Positions 9,981 to 18,678 of a DNA stretch of 64,000 bases are shown here, piece after piece. Source of the DNA: Haliea sp. (GTDB lineage Bacteria; Pseudomonadota; Gammaproteobacteria; Pseudomonadales; Halieaceae); contig JADJAL010000011.1 in assembly GCA_016704305.1 (NCBI GenBank), positions 62,001 to 126,000 on the forward strand, read 5' to 3'. A program made the position numbers and the translations under genes. The number at the start of each line of letters is the position of its first letter. Position 1 is the stretch's first letter. The notes beneath the pieces were generated by a model. That model ran no database searches. It was not told the DNA's origin and worked only from the letters and a program-made list of their open reading frames with translations.

Positions 9981-11453
9981 TCATCGAGTCATTACAAAGG
10001 AATCCAACACGGCGCCATCGACATCCACGAAACTGGCTTCGAGTCGGCTATCGTTGACGTCGATCACGACAGAACCCAATTCCAACTCGCTGAAAAAATT
10101 AGCCGGGTGCGGGAATCCAGGCGATGTGACCGTCACCTGGCCGCCGTTACCAGCGACTGTATAGACAACCTTGTCATCCATTCCATTGCGAGCGATTTGG
10201 GTATAGGCCTCGTCGCCCTGCCCTGTGGCGGGCAGGTTGCTGTCGTTCAATTCAGCCATTGTCGCAGCGTTATACGTGGCGGAAAGGCCAGTGTGACCGT
10301 TGATGTAGTAAGAGCGCTCGTAGATATGGCTGTGTCCTGCGTACGCCAGGTCGACACCATACTCCTCAAAAACAGGCGTGAATTCTTCGCGTATCGCGAA
10401 GATCGGTTGGTCGATACCGCCAAGGTCATTGTCGGAATCATGGCTGCCCATGGTGTAGGGCGGGTGGTGGAAAATGACAATCGTCCAATCCATGGTATTG
10501 GCCGTCAGGTCATCCTTCAGCCACTGCAGCATGGTGGCGCGGCTGTCGGCATCGCGGATGGCCAGTTGTGAATCGAGGCTGACGATATGCACGTTGCCGT
10601 GATCAAAGGAGTAGTACTGCTCCGTGCCACTGGCAAGTCCACCCGCTTCGCCATTGGCAGGCAGGGTGAAGATATTCAGGTAAGGCATGGGGCTGTCCGG
10701 CGCCGGATCGGGACCACCGTTCGCGCCGTCACCGATAATGGCGTAGTCATTGGGACTTGTCGTGGTGGATATACCGAAGCTGCCCATCTCGTGGTTGCCG
10801 ATGGTAGGCCACAGCGATGTCGTGGACAGCAGGTCCGGGTACACATCAAAGATCGCGAGCTGGTGCTCCATGTCTGTGCCCTGGTTGTATGCGTTGTCCC
10901 CGAGCATCAGAAACAGGTCGACGGGCTCATCGCCCTGATTTTTGACGTACTTCATGCCACCTTCGAGCACAAAACCTGCATCCGGCGAGCCCTTCCCGGC
11001 GACGCCCGAATCGCCGAGAATCAGGATGCGGGTGTTGCCATCGGCCGGCAATTCACCAGCAGCTGGCGCAGTGCGAAAATGATGCGCGGCGTCAGCGGCA
11101 CCGGCGCCACCCACTGAGTAGTAATACGTGGTGTCGGGCTCAAGTCCACTCAGCAATACTTCGCTGTGCCCGGTAGCCGTCACCGTGGCGTCGGTTTCGC
11201 TACTCGCCGGCAATGCAGCCATGTCAGCGCCGAAACACACACTCGTTGCCTCCGCGCCGCCATCAGCGTTGCCGCGCCATTTGACGATGACACTTTCAGA
11301 AGTCAGCTGTTGCAGGAACAACCTCACCGGCTGTACCTGCGTGCCGGCGCACAGCGCAACCGGGTCGCTGATGTTGTTGTTATCGTTGCTGTCACTGCAG
11401 CCGAATAACAGCACGCAGGCACCAGCCAATACTGGAATGATAGGTTTGATCAC
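9981..11453 (-). CDS. Purple-acid-phosphatase-like metallophosphoesterase lipoprotein
   Basis: A 490-residue protein with an N-terminal signal ending in a lipobox (LFGC, Cys19), so it is predicted to be a lipoprotein. An Ig/fibronectin-like PAP N-domain (VIVKWRGNADGG, TYYYSVGG) is followed by the metallophosphatase core. Metal-binding motifs are ILGDSG, LMLGDNAYNQG, TIGNHEMG, VIFHHPPY and AGHSHIYERSYY, covering the GDxG, GDNxY, GNHE and GHxHxYER signatures. The start is GTG at 11451-11453 after a CGAGG site. A phosphate-releasing role is likely; the substrate is not determined. It appears to belong to the ordinary chromosomal segment, not to the catabolic genes around it. Confidence 0.88.
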   Translation of the reverse strand: MIKPIIPVLAGACVLLFGCSDSNDNNNISDPVALCAGTQVQPVRLFLQQLTSESVIVKWRGNADGGAEATSVCFGADMAALPASSETDATVTATGHSEVLLSGLEPDTTYYYSVGGAGAADAAHHFRTAPAAGELPADGNTRILILGDSGVAGKGSPDAGFVLEGGMKYVKNQGDEPVDLFLMLGDNAYNQGTDMEHQLAIFDVYPDLLSTTSLWPTIGNHEMGSFGISTTTSPNDYAIIGDGANGGPDPAPDSPMPYLNIFTLPANGEAGGLASGTEQYYSFDHGNVHIVSLDSQLAIRDADSRATMLQWLKDDLTANTMDWTIVIFHHPPYTMGSHDSDNDLGGIDQPIFAIREEFTPVFEEYGVDLAYAGHSHIYERSYYINGHTGLSATYNAATMAELNDSNLPATGQGDEAYTQIARNGMDDKVVYTVAGNGGQVTVTSPGFPHPANFFSELELGSVVIDVNDSRLEASFVDVDGAVLDSFVMTR

Positions 11454-11640
11454 GCGAACACCTCGGGGCTTGAATTATTGTTGCTTCAGTTCGCGGGCAG
11501 CATAAGTGATCGCGACTGCGAAGTGCAAGGGCTGGCCTTACTGGCAACCCCCTTATCGGCGTTCAGGAGTGCGCCCGAAGGTACCTTCAAAAATCACTGG
11601 GCCTAACGTTGTGGCTTTGGCTGTGAAGCAGGAACTCGTG

Positions 11641-11904
11641 TCAATGTGAACGACGCAACCGCAACTCACGCTGTTCATGCAAACCTTCCGCAGTGTCCAG
11701 CCTTATGCTGGCAGGGCGTATCCGCACAGGTTTAGGGTGCCTTGACTTCCACTCTCCCCACGCCACCATGATGCCAATCAACAGCCCTTTTGCTGCCCCG
11801 ATGTTGGCCCCGCCTGGCGTCATGAACAAAGTTGCAAGCAGATACCCCGCAACCGTGCACAGCCCCAGAATTCGCATGTACTTGAACAAAGTGCCCCTCC
11901 CCAC
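11641..11904 (-). CDS. Small predicted membrane protein
   Basis: An 87-residue frame from GTG 11904, with a possible ATG ten codons in at 11877. After MRILGL there are two hydrophobic stretches (CTVAGYLLATLFM and AKGLLIGIMVAWG) joined by a glycine-rich turn, then a basic tail rich in Arg. No family is recognised. Evidence for coding is limited to the membrane pattern and a GGGAGGGG stretch upstream, so this is tentative. The flanking spacers 11454-11640 and 11905-12116 show nothing else convincing. Confidence 0.4.
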   Translation of the reverse strand: MGRGTLFKYMRILGLCTVAGYLLATLFMTPGGANIGAAKGLLIGIMVAWGEWKSRHPKPVRIRPASIRLDTAEGLHEQRELRLRRSH

Positions 11905-12116
11905 GCCCAGGCTTTTACTGCCCTTTTAGCGTTTAGCAGAACGGTCGCAATGCCGTCCTCAGAGCCAGTAGGCCTTTGGGTCAATACCCGGTCAACGAAT
12001 TACTGGAGAAAAGTCGAGATAGTGCGGGGAAAATGCGACCTGGCAACCGTTTTTGACAGCGGCTCCATGGCTGGTTACCGAGCTTACCGGCAACGACAGG
12101 GTGATACGCTTGGCCG

Positions 12117-12557
12117 CTAACCCAGCGCCAGATCAGCAGCGCGACGCTCCCTGCGGCGTCGTCGCTCCGTATTGCCAATGGTGGTGTATACGCTGGTAAG
12201 GGCACTGTACTCGGCGCGCCTGTCCCCGTCCTGATTGCGACGATCAAGGTAGCGCTCGTACGTGCAAGCGCATTTTCGAACAGTACACCCGGGCAGTGGG
12301 ACATGCGGCGCATCACTCACCAGGAATCGAGTACCCGCGAGTGCCTGCACCGGCTCGCACGCACAGTCGCCAATCATGATCGCGACCGCGCGGTAAGGGT
12401 ACTTCACCCCCGAAAACGATTGCCGGTCGTGCTTTGCTTGCTGACGCGGACTCACCTGCTGCGCGACTTTCCTGGTTGATTTGACTGCCTTGCGACTAAA
12501 AATGGAAAGTACGCTGGACAGGAAAGACGGACCGCTGGATGTTTTTTTCATCGACAT
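12117..12557 (-). CDS. Conserved-looking Cys/Arg-rich hypothetical protein
   Basis: A 146-residue protein from ATG 12557 (alternative ATG 12551). The N-terminus is basic and Ser/Lys-rich; the middle reads YRAVAIMIGDCACEPVQAL, then RFLVSDAPHVPLPGC, and a cysteine cluster CTVRKCACTYERYLDRR precedes an Arg-rich tail. Five cysteines in GDCAC, PGC and KCAC positions suggest a small metal-binding or disulphide-bonded domain. I recall proteobacterial hypothetical proteins with this LPLPGC...CxCxYxxYxDRR pattern but know no function. The single gene is oriented away from mscL. Confidence 0.6.
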   Translation of the reverse strand: MSMKKTSSGPSFLSSVLSIFSRKAVKSTRKVAQQVSPRQQAKHDRQSFSGVKYPYRAVAIMIGDCACEPVQALAGTRFLVSDAPHVPLPGCTVRKCACTYERYLDRRNQDGDRRAEYSALTSVYTTIGNTERRRRRERRAADLALG

Positions 12558-12807
12558 CGCCTGCTTGAACCGCTGGCTCCTCCCCCTCTCGGGCGGTAAG
12601 GCCGGCTATTACTGGATGTTAAACCGTGTCGCTTTTTTATAGGACACTTTTTCCGGTCTTTCAAATGTCCATGCTCCGGCACACAAGACGGGCGACGGCA
12701 TGCCTCTGATGCGCAGCGAGGCTGGAATTGACAATACTAACTGCGTGGTCAATGCTAAGCCCGCAACACGCATTTCATTCAACAATTAACGCACCGAGGT
12801 CAGAGTC

Positions 12808-13251
12808 ATGCTACAGGAATTCAAACAGTTCGCGATGCGCGGCAATGTCGTTGACATGGCCGTGGGGATCATCATCGGCGGCGCGTTCGGTACAATCGTC
12901 AAGAGCCTCGTTGACGATGTCATTATGCCGCCCATCGGCTTGCTGCTGGGTGGTGTGGATTTCTCCGACCTGTTTATCACCCTCAGGGATGGCGCCATGG
13001 CAGGCCCTTACAACACACTGGCTGCTGCGCGGGAGGCCGGCGCGGTCACGCTCAGTTACGGGTTATTTATCAACTCGGTCATCAGCTTCATGATTGTCGC
13101 ATTCGCCGTCTTCATGCTGATCAAGAGCATCAATAAATTACAGCCCAAAGTACCGGAACCCGAGGTTGCGGCGACCAAGGACTGCCCTTTTTGTTGCAGT
13201 ACGATTCCCCTCCAGGCGACCCGCTGCCCGAACTGCACCTCAACGTTCTAG
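12808..13251 (+). CDS. mscL: Large-conductance mechanosensitive channel MscL with zinc-ribbon tail
   Basis: Inner-membrane tension-gated channel that releases solutes on hypo-osmotic shock. The N-terminal amphipathic helix and TM1 (MLQEFKQFAMRGNVVDMAVG, then IIIGGAFGTIV) and TM2 (FINSVISFMIVAFAVFMLI) are standard. The cytoplasmic tail differs: after VPEPEVAA it carries CPFCCSTIPLQATRCPNC, a CxxC-x10-CxxC zinc ribbon in place of the simple C-terminal helix. At 147 residues it is slightly longer than E. coli MscL. A TTGACA hexamer at 12728-12733 is a possible -35 box, but no good -10 follows. The 12558-12807 spacer holds nothing else I can identify. Confidence 0.95.
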   Translation: MLQEFKQFAMRGNVVDMAVGIIIGGAFGTIVKSLVDDVIMPPIGLLLGGVDFSDLFITLRDGAMAGPYNTLAAAREAGAVTLSYGLFINSVISFMIVAFAVFMLIKSINKLQPKVPEPEVAATKDCPFCCSTIPLQATRCPNCTSTF

Positions 13252-13279
13252 GCATGAAACCCCCGCGTCGCGTTCTGGC

Positions 13280-13381
13280 GTGCTGAACACGCTGCCAATG
13301 ATGGGCGACGAGGGCCTGTTCGGCCCGCTGGTGATGGGCGGCATGTTCACCGTGGTGAGCGTGCGCAAGCCAGTGAGCTAG
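13280..13381 (+). pseudogene. Possible C-terminal remnant of a multicopper oxidase
   Basis: Between mscL and the CDF gene the frame reads VLNTLPMMGDEGLFGPLVMGG and then MFTVVSVRKPVS, ending at the TAG at 13379-13381. The NTLPMM...GPxxMGGMFTxxxVR pattern is, from memory, like the C-terminal end of some CopA-like multicopper oxidases. There is no upstream body, start codon or ribosome site, so it would be a deletion remnant. It overlaps the stop of the metal exporter by four bases. Tentative; a homology search would settle it. Confidence 0.35.
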
Positions 13382-14373
13382 CTTTGCCGACCGCAGCCGG
13401 AGTGAATCTCGACGGTGACATGCACCAGCTCCTCGTGGATGCTGAGCTGGCGCTTGAAGTCGTCAGGGGTACAGTCTTCGCTGCTAGCGAGCGCGATAAT
13501 ACAGGCGTACTTGCCGTTGCCGACTCGCCACACATGCAGGTCGGCAATGGTCGCCTTGATCGGCGACGCTGCAATCACCTCCCTGACCTCCTTCACTACC
13601 GGGGCATCCATTTCGGCATCGAGCAACACCCTGCCGGTGTCGCGCAGCAGTCCGTAGGCCCACACTGAAACCAGGGCCGCGCCGACGATTCCCATCACCG
13701 GGTCCAGCCAGCTGGCCCCCCAGAACTTGCCGCCGGTCAGCGCCACTATCGCGAGCACTGAGGTTGCCGCATCCGCCAGCACATGCAGATAGGCAGAGCG
13801 CAAATTCAAGTCGTGGTGATGTCCGTGATGATGCGCGTCGTGCTGGCCATGTTCAGGTTGATGGCCTTTATGCTGATCGTGATGATGGCCGTGATGATGG
13901 CCGTGGTGATGCGCATCCCCCTGGCTAAGCAACCACGCGCAGGCGAGGTTGACGAGTAATCCCAAGGCGGCGATAGAGATGGCCTGGTCATACTGGATCG
14001 GCGTCGGGGAGATGAGGCGCTCCACCGATTGGTAGAGCATCAACCCGGCGACACCCACCAGGAATATTGCGCTGGTGTATCCGCCAAGGATTTCAATCTT
14101 CCAGGTGCCAAAGGCGAAACGGGTGTCGTGCGCATAGCGACGCGCGGCCGCATAGGCCAGTACCGAGAGGCCGAGCGCCAGCACGTGTGAGCTCATGTGC
14201 CAGCCATCGGCCAGCAGCGCCATGGAGTTGTAGACCCAGCCGCCAGCTATCTCGGCAACCATCATTACCGCTGTCAGGATGACCGCCCACCGCGTATTGC
14301 GTTCCGCCAGTGGATTGCCCTCATCGAACACATGGGAGTGCTGCCAGCGTTCGATTGGTATCTGCGATTGCAT
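13378..14373 (-). CDS. dmeF: CDF-family divalent metal exporter, DmeF-like
   Basis: Cation diffusion facilitator of the inner membrane, exchanging Co/Ni/Zn for protons. The N-terminus HSHVFDEGNPLAERNTRW and MALLADGWHMSSHVLAL (the HxxxD-type zinc site of TM2) match the DmeF subgroup. The fifth-helix site is LADAATSVLAIVAL, preceded by a loop near residues 165-195 made almost entirely of His with Gly/Asp, typical of metal-binding loops. The C-terminal cytoplasmic ferredoxin-like domain contains IADLHVWRVGNGKYACI and ends HSGCG. 331 residues is normal. Metal specificity cannot be read from sequence with certainty. Confidence 0.88.
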   Translation of the reverse strand: MQSQIPIERWQHSHVFDEGNPLAERNTRWAVILTAVMMVAEIAGGWVYNSMALLADGWHMSSHVLALGLSVLAYAAARRYAHDTRFAFGTWKIEILGGYTSAIFLVGVAGLMLYQSVERLISPTPIQYDQAISIAALGLLVNLACAWLLSQGDAHHHGHHHGHHHDQHKGHQPEHGQHDAHHHGHHHDLNLRSAYLHVLADAATSVLAIVALTGGKFWGASWLDPVMGIVGAALVSVWAYGLLRDTGRVLLDAEMDAPVVKEVREVIAASPIKATIADLHVWRVGNGKYACIIALASSEDCTPDDFKRQLSIHEELVHVTVEIHSGCGRQS

Positions 14374-14449
14374 GCTTTCGCATCCTGCTTCGAGTAGAGT
14401 CGCCAGTATACTAAGTATCGACAGCTACAAAACTGATGAGGAAAATACG

Positions 14450-15298
14450 GTGGCAAAAAAACCACAGGCAAGAAAACTTCTGATCACCGGCGCTACCGGT
14501 GGCATGGGGCGAGCCAGCGCAGTGCTCGCGGCAAAGCAGGGCTACGATCTGGTGCTGGCCGATCTGTCGCCGGACAAGCTGGAGATACTGGCAGCGGAGT
14601 GCCGGGCCCATGGCGTGCTCGCCAGCGCAGTCTGGCTGGATGTCACGCAGTCCGATTCCATTGCAACACTGGTGCACGCGCTCGATAGCGCCGGTGGCGT
14701 CGATGCGATCATCCACACCGTGGGACTCTCGCCACAAATGGCCGACTGGCGGCACATCATTGACGTTGACCTGGTCGGCACCGTCGCACTGCTGGAGCAG
14801 ACACGCCCCTGTCTTAAAACTGGCGGCTGTACCGTGGCCATTGCGTCCATGAGCGCGTACATGGTGCCGCCACACGCACAGATCGACCAAACCCTGGCCA
14901 ATCCACTCGCAGCGGACTTCAGCACCCAACTGGAGGCGCTAAACGATGCAGGTTATGGGCTGACACATTCAGGGATGGCATACGCCTACGCGAAACGGGC
15001 GCTCAAGCAGTACGTGGCCGACCAATCCTCGAACTGGGGCAAGGAAGGCAAGCGCCTTGTCTCTATCTCGCCCGGCTTGATCGATACGGAAATGGGTCGA
15101 CTGGAAAACGCCGCGATGGAGAATTTTGCCGCAATGCGCAGTTTGATCGCCCTCACCCGCCTCGGTGAACCGGAAGATATCGCGAGTACCGCCCTCTTCC
15201 TGATCTCCAATGCAGCTGCCTATATCACGGGGATTGATATCCTGGTGGATGGTGGTTTCGTGTCGAAATTGCAACATCAGCAGCGCCAGGCCAGCTGA
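14450..15298 (+). CDS. Short-chain dehydrogenase/reductase
   Basis: NAD(P)-binding Rossmann oxidoreductase of about 282 residues. The cofactor motif GATGGMG lies near residue 15 and the YxxxK pair (YAYAK) near 180, with a preceding hydrophobic strand TVAIASMSAY supplying the Ser. I chose GTG 14450 because GAGGAAAA stands just upstream and the family N-terminus begins there; a longer in-frame extension to 14279 covers the start of the divergent CDF gene and is unlikely. The E1 gene begins 180 bp downstream behind its own promoter, so the two may not share a transcript. Substrate unknown; an alcohol of the local catabolic route is plausible. Confidence 0.85.
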   Translation: MAKKPQARKLLITGATGGMGRASAVLAAKQGYDLVLADLSPDKLEILAAECRAHGVLASAVWLDVTQSDSIATLVHALDSAGGVDAIIHTVGLSPQMADWRHIIDVDLVGTVALLEQTRPCLKTGGCTVAIASMSAYMVPPHAQIDQTLANPLAADFSTQLEALNDAGYGLTHSGMAYAYAKRALKQYVADQSSNWGKEGKRLVSISPGLIDTEMGRLENAAMENFAAMRSLIALTRLGEPEDIASTALFLISNAAAYITGIDILVDGGFVSKLQHQQRQAS

Positions 15299-15323
15299 GC
15301 GCGGCGCGCAGGATCACACACGC

Positions 15324-15366
15324 TTTACATGCGGCCCAATAGCGATAATAATGAACACCATTGTTG
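15324..15366 (+). promoter_or_regulatory. Sigma70-like promoter and operator-like palindrome before the E1 gene
   Basis: TTTACA at 15324-15329 and TAATAA at 15346-15351 are 16 bp apart, a fair sigma70 match. Five bases downstream, CACCATTGTTG (15356-15366) matches the palindrome CAACANTGTTG at 10 of 11 positions, where a bound repressor would block initiation. The leader to the ATG at 15479 is about 120 nt. Confidence 0.45.
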
Positions 15367-15478
15367 CATACTCCAATAATGAACAACCTTGCTTTTCTAA
15401 TTCGTCCGGTCGCCATCGCCTGCCAGCAGGCCATTCTGTGCCGGTGACCGAGAGCGATTCCAATCAGGAGATGAATTG

Positions 15479-17512
15479 ATGGGAGCTGACGTTATGCCAA
15501 AAGACCTGGACATAGACAGCGCTACACTGAAAGAAATATACCGCCAGATGTCGCGCATCCACGAGGTGGACAAGGCAATCCAGGCCGGGCTCTCCAGCGG
15601 CAAGTTCCAGTTTACCTACTGGCCAATGACCGGACAGGAAGCGATACCCGCGTCCATCGCCCCTCTGATTACGTCCGACGACTACATGGTGACCATCTAT
15701 CGCGGCATTCACGACCAGGTCGCCAAAGGCGTGCCGCTGAAAGGCCTGTTTGCCGAGGCGCTGGGACGGGAAAACGGCGTCAACAAAGGCAAGGGTGGAT
15801 CACCCCACATCTCCGATCCCGCCTCCGGCTCGATGCTGACCACCGCCATCGTCGGCGCCGGCACGCCGATCGCCAACGGCCTGGCCCTAGCGAGCAAAAT
15901 GCGCGGCAGCAAGGCCGTCACCATCGTTAACTTCGGCGACGGCGCCACCAGCATCGGCGCCGTACACGAGGCGATGAACCTCGCCGGCGTCTGGAAATTG
16001 CCGGTGATCTTCCTGTGCCAGAACAACCAGATGGGCGAATACACGACAATCCCGGAATACACCGCGAGCAAGGACTTCGCCAGTCGCGCCGCCGGTTACG
16101 GCTTCAAGGGTGTCAAACTCGACGGCAACGATCCGGTAGCCTTCCACAACGGCATGAAGTCAGTCATCGACGAAGTGCGCGCCGGCAACGGCCCGATATT
16201 TGTCGAGGCCGTCACAATGCGCCTGGGCCTGCACGCCGGGGTTGGCTTCACGAACCACCTGTCCAAAGAGGATCTGGCGGCGGCGAAAGCGGCTTGGCCG
16301 GTACCCTGCACACGCGCCCTGCTGCTGGAACGCGGCATTTGTACCGAGGAGGAGCTTGCGGCAATCGACAGTGCCGCCAAGACCGAAGTACAGGAAGCCG
16401 TGGCGTTCGCGCTGGAAAGCGCAATCACCGGCACCGACGAAATGCTGCTGGATGTCTATGGCGACCCAAGGGTCGTGCCCAAACGCGGCCAGCGCGAGAA
16501 GCGCGCGGCAGAAGCGCCGCACACCGGCGAAACCCGCGAGATGGCCATGTTCGAGGCGGTGCAGGACGCGCAGGAACTGGCGCTGCGACTCGATGACCAG
16601 GTGTTCTTCCTCGGTGAAGACATCGGCGAGCCCGCCGGTGGCGTCTTCAAATGCTTCAAGGGCATGCAGACCAAATGGGGCGAACGCATCCGCCCGACAC
16701 CAATAGCCGAGCAGGCCATCATTGGCGCGGCAACCGGTGCCGCGCTCGTGGGCATGCGTCCGGTCGCCGAAATCATGTTCTGTGATTTTGTCGGCGTCTG
16801 CCTGGACCAGATCATGAACCACGCTGCCAAGCAGCGCTATATGTCAGGTGGCGCGACGACTGTACCGATGACCATTCGCACCATCGCGGGCGGCGACATC
16901 GGTGGCTTTGGAGAGCAGCACTCCCAGTCTACTGAAGCTACGCTACTGCACTACCCTGGCTTGAAAATTGTCTACCCCAGCACGCCCACCGAGGCCAAAG
17001 GCCTTCTGCTGAGCTGTATTTTCGACGAGGACCCCTGCATTCAGTTTGAATCCATGATGCTTACCTACGCGACGCGTGAAGAAGTGCCCTTGGGTGACTA
17101 CCGCATTCCGCTGGGTGTCGCGAAAGTGAAACGCGAAGGCAGCGATGTGTCGTTGATCACGTATGGTTGGCAGGTTATGCACTGCCTCGCCGCTGCGGAG
17201 GAACTTGCCAAGGAAGGCATCAGCGCCGAGGTGCTCGACCTGCGCACGCTGATGCCGCTTGATTATGACCGCATACTGACCTCCGTGGAGAAAACCGGGC
17301 GAGCGCTGGTAGTGCACGCGGCAACCGAGTTCTGTGGCCTCGGCGCGGAGATTGCCAGCACGATCAACGAGGCGATGTTCCACAAACTGAAGGCGCCGGC
17401 CTCACGCTTTGGCGCGGCCTACGCGCCAATCGCGTACTCGAAAACGATTGAAACCGCACAAATACCCCATGCCGGCTCCATCGCCGCAAGGGTTCGCGAA
17501 CTAGTCAAATAG
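15479..17512 (+). CDS. Fused 2-oxoacid dehydrogenase E1 (alpha-beta)
   Basis: Thiamine-diphosphate decarboxylase component in which alpha and beta subunits are one chain of about 677 residues. The alpha half has the TPP motif GDGATSIGAVHEAMNLAGVW near residue 152, closing with QNNQMGEYT. The beta half begins near 360 (MAMFEAVQDAQELAL, LGEDIGEPAGGVF) and contains PIAEQAIIGAATGAAL and ALVVHAATEFCGLGAEIA. I start at ATG 15479, seven bases after AGGAG. The free lipoyl domain follows by 17 bp, so these form an operon; the matching E2 core is at 24927-25670. Such enzymes act on acetoin, pyruvate or branched-chain oxo-acids; the true substrate here is unknown. No E3 gene is in the window. Confidence 0.9.
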   Translation: MGADVMPKDLDIDSATLKEIYRQMSRIHEVDKAIQAGLSSGKFQFTYWPMTGQEAIPASIAPLITSDDYMVTIYRGIHDQVAKGVPLKGLFAEALGRENGVNKGKGGSPHISDPASGSMLTTAIVGAGTPIANGLALASKMRGSKAVTIVNFGDGATSIGAVHEAMNLAGVWKLPVIFLCQNNQMGEYTTIPEYTASKDFASRAAGYGFKGVKLDGNDPVAFHNGMKSVIDEVRAGNGPIFVEAVTMRLGLHAGVGFTNHLSKEDLAAAKAAWPVPCTRALLLERGICTEEELAAIDSAAKTEVQEAVAFALESAITGTDEMLLDVYGDPRVVPKRGQREKRAAEAPHTGETREMAMFEAVQDAQELALRLDDQVFFLGEDIGEPAGGVFKCFKGMQTKWGERIRPTPIAEQAIIGAATGAALVGMRPVAEIMFCDFVGVCLDQIMNHAAKQRYMSGGATTVPMTIRTIAGGDIGGFGEQHSQSTEATLLHYPGLKIVYPSTPTEAKGLLLSCIFDEDPCIQFESMMLTYATREEVPLGDYRIPLGVAKVKREGSDVSLITYGWQVMHCLAAAEELAKEGISAEVLDLRTLMPLDYDRILTSVEKTGRALVVHAATEFCGLGAEIASTINEAMFHKLKAPASRFGAAYAPIAYSKTIETAQIPHAGSIAARVRELVK

Positions 17513-17529
17513 CACTGGAAGGGATAGCG

Positions 17530-17760
17530 ATGCCAACACAATTGACCATACCAAAACTGCAGATGTCGACCACCGAGGGGACACTGGCTGAGTGGTTGGT
17601 GGACGACGGTGAAGAGGTGGAGGAAGGCCAGCCCATCTACTGCCTGGAGACCGACAAGTCCGTGCAGGAGATCGAGGCACCGGCATCGGGCCGGCTGACA
17701 CAAAAGGTGCCAGCGGGAGAGACCTATCCGGTGGGTACCGAGATTGGCGAGATCGCTTGA
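17530..17760 (+). CDS. Stand-alone lipoyl (biotinyl/lipoyl attachment) domain protein
   Basis: A 76-residue protein that is only a lipoyl domain. It has the hairpin turn with the modified lysine in CLETDKSVQEIEAP (Lys near residue 43) and the preceding EGTLAEWLVDDGEEVEEGQP. ATG 17530 follows GGAAGGGAT, 17 bp after the E1 stop. In normal complexes this domain is the N-terminus of E2; here the E2 catalytic core (24927-25670) lacks any lipoyl domain, so this protein would be the mobile acyl carrier between E1 and that core. Functional pairing is inferred. Confidence 0.88.
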   Translation: MPTQLTIPKLQMSTTEGTLAEWLVDDGEEVEEGQPIYCLETDKSVQEIEAPASGRLTQKVPAGETYPVGTEIGEIA

Positions 17761-17769
17761 TTGATGTGC

Positions 17770-17788
17770 GGGCTGCGGCCTACAGCCC
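17770..17788. terminator. Possible bidirectional hairpin between convergent genes
   Basis: GGGCTG at 17770-17775 pairs with CAGCCC at 17783-17788 around a 7-nt loop, in the 35-bp gap between the lipoyl gene and the convergent hydrolase. There is no strong T run, so termination is uncertain. Confidence 0.3.
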
Positions 17789-17795
17789 CTTCCCT

Positions 17796-18512
17796 TCAGG
17801 AAGACGCCAGGCGCATCAGTAGTTCGGCGACCGCCTCAGGCTCTGAAATCATCAGGTCGTGACCGGTATCCACATCCCAGACACGCCCTTCTGATGATGC
17901 TTTCAGTGCTTCCACATCCCTAAACGGCAGGGTCATCGTGCAGACGATATGCGTCTGCGGAATCCTGCGCATGGCCGCTTCGTTGGTGAGCAACAGTTTC
18001 TGCTCAAAACACGGCCACGGATGCGGGGTGAGTTTGGGCTTCATCCACTCCAGTTGCTCGGCATCCGTCACCCCGAAGTAGTTCATCGGGTCGGTACCGG
18101 GATAGAGCACCATTTCAATACCGTCGACCATGCGGCCGTCGTTACGCGTCATGGTGATAATCTCACCAGCCAGGTCTGCCAGCGACTGGCCATTTTCGGG
18201 ATTGGCCGCATCCAGGAAAACGAGATGGCCGATCCTGTCTGTGGCGCGATCGGCGACCCCTGTAATCACCATGCCGCCGTAGCTGTGCCCTACCAGGATG
18301 ACGTCGTGCAGCCCCTCGAATTGCAGTACTTTCGCAATGTACGTGATGTGCATATCGAGATCCACGGCTTTGCTCACCAGGTGTTCACGCTCGCCAAGAC
18401 CGGTCAGTGTCGGCGTATACACATCGTGCCCCTTGGCGCGCATGATGCGAGCGACACGTTGATAACACCAGCCACCGTGGCCGCCACCATGTACCAGAAC
18501 ATAAGTCGACAA
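17796..18512 (-). CDS. Alpha/beta hydrolase (esterase/EstC-like)
   Basis: A 238-residue alpha/beta hydrolase of the plant-type esterase/hydroxynitrile-lyase-like group. It opens with LSTYVLVHGGGHGGWCYQRV, whose HGGG loop is the oxyanion hole. The nucleophile elbow is GHSYGGM (Ser near residue 83) and the catalytic His lies in DVDTGHDLMISEP. Start chosen at TTG 18510-18512 because AAAGGGAGAT lies just upstream and the protein begins exactly at its first beta strand; the longer frame to 18740 adds unrelated residues. It diverges from the SDR at 18679. Likely cleaves an ester or lactone intermediate. Confidence 0.85.
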   Translation of the reverse strand: MSTYVLVHGGGHGGWCYQRVARIMRAKGHDVYTPTLTGLGEREHLVSKAVDLDMHITYIAKVLQFEGLHDVILVGHSYGGMVITGVADRATDRIGHLVFLDAANPENGQSLADLAGEIITMTRNDGRMVDGIEMVLYPGTDPMNYFGVTDAEQLEWMKPKLTPHPWPCFEQKLLLTNEAAMRRIPQTHIVCTMTLPFRDVEALKASSEGRVWDVDTGHDLMISEPEAVAELLMRLASS

Positions 18513-18678
18513 GGTATATCTCCCTTTAACGTCAGTCGCAGAACCGTGCGCAGTTATCGCGAATAGTTGCCCACACGTCAAGTAAACAGTATTGTTGATT
18601 ACACAATTTTGGATAGTCGCGACGGCTATTGCACAGTAGCGGGCTGAACACCACCAGTTAACGCACCGGAATACCCGA

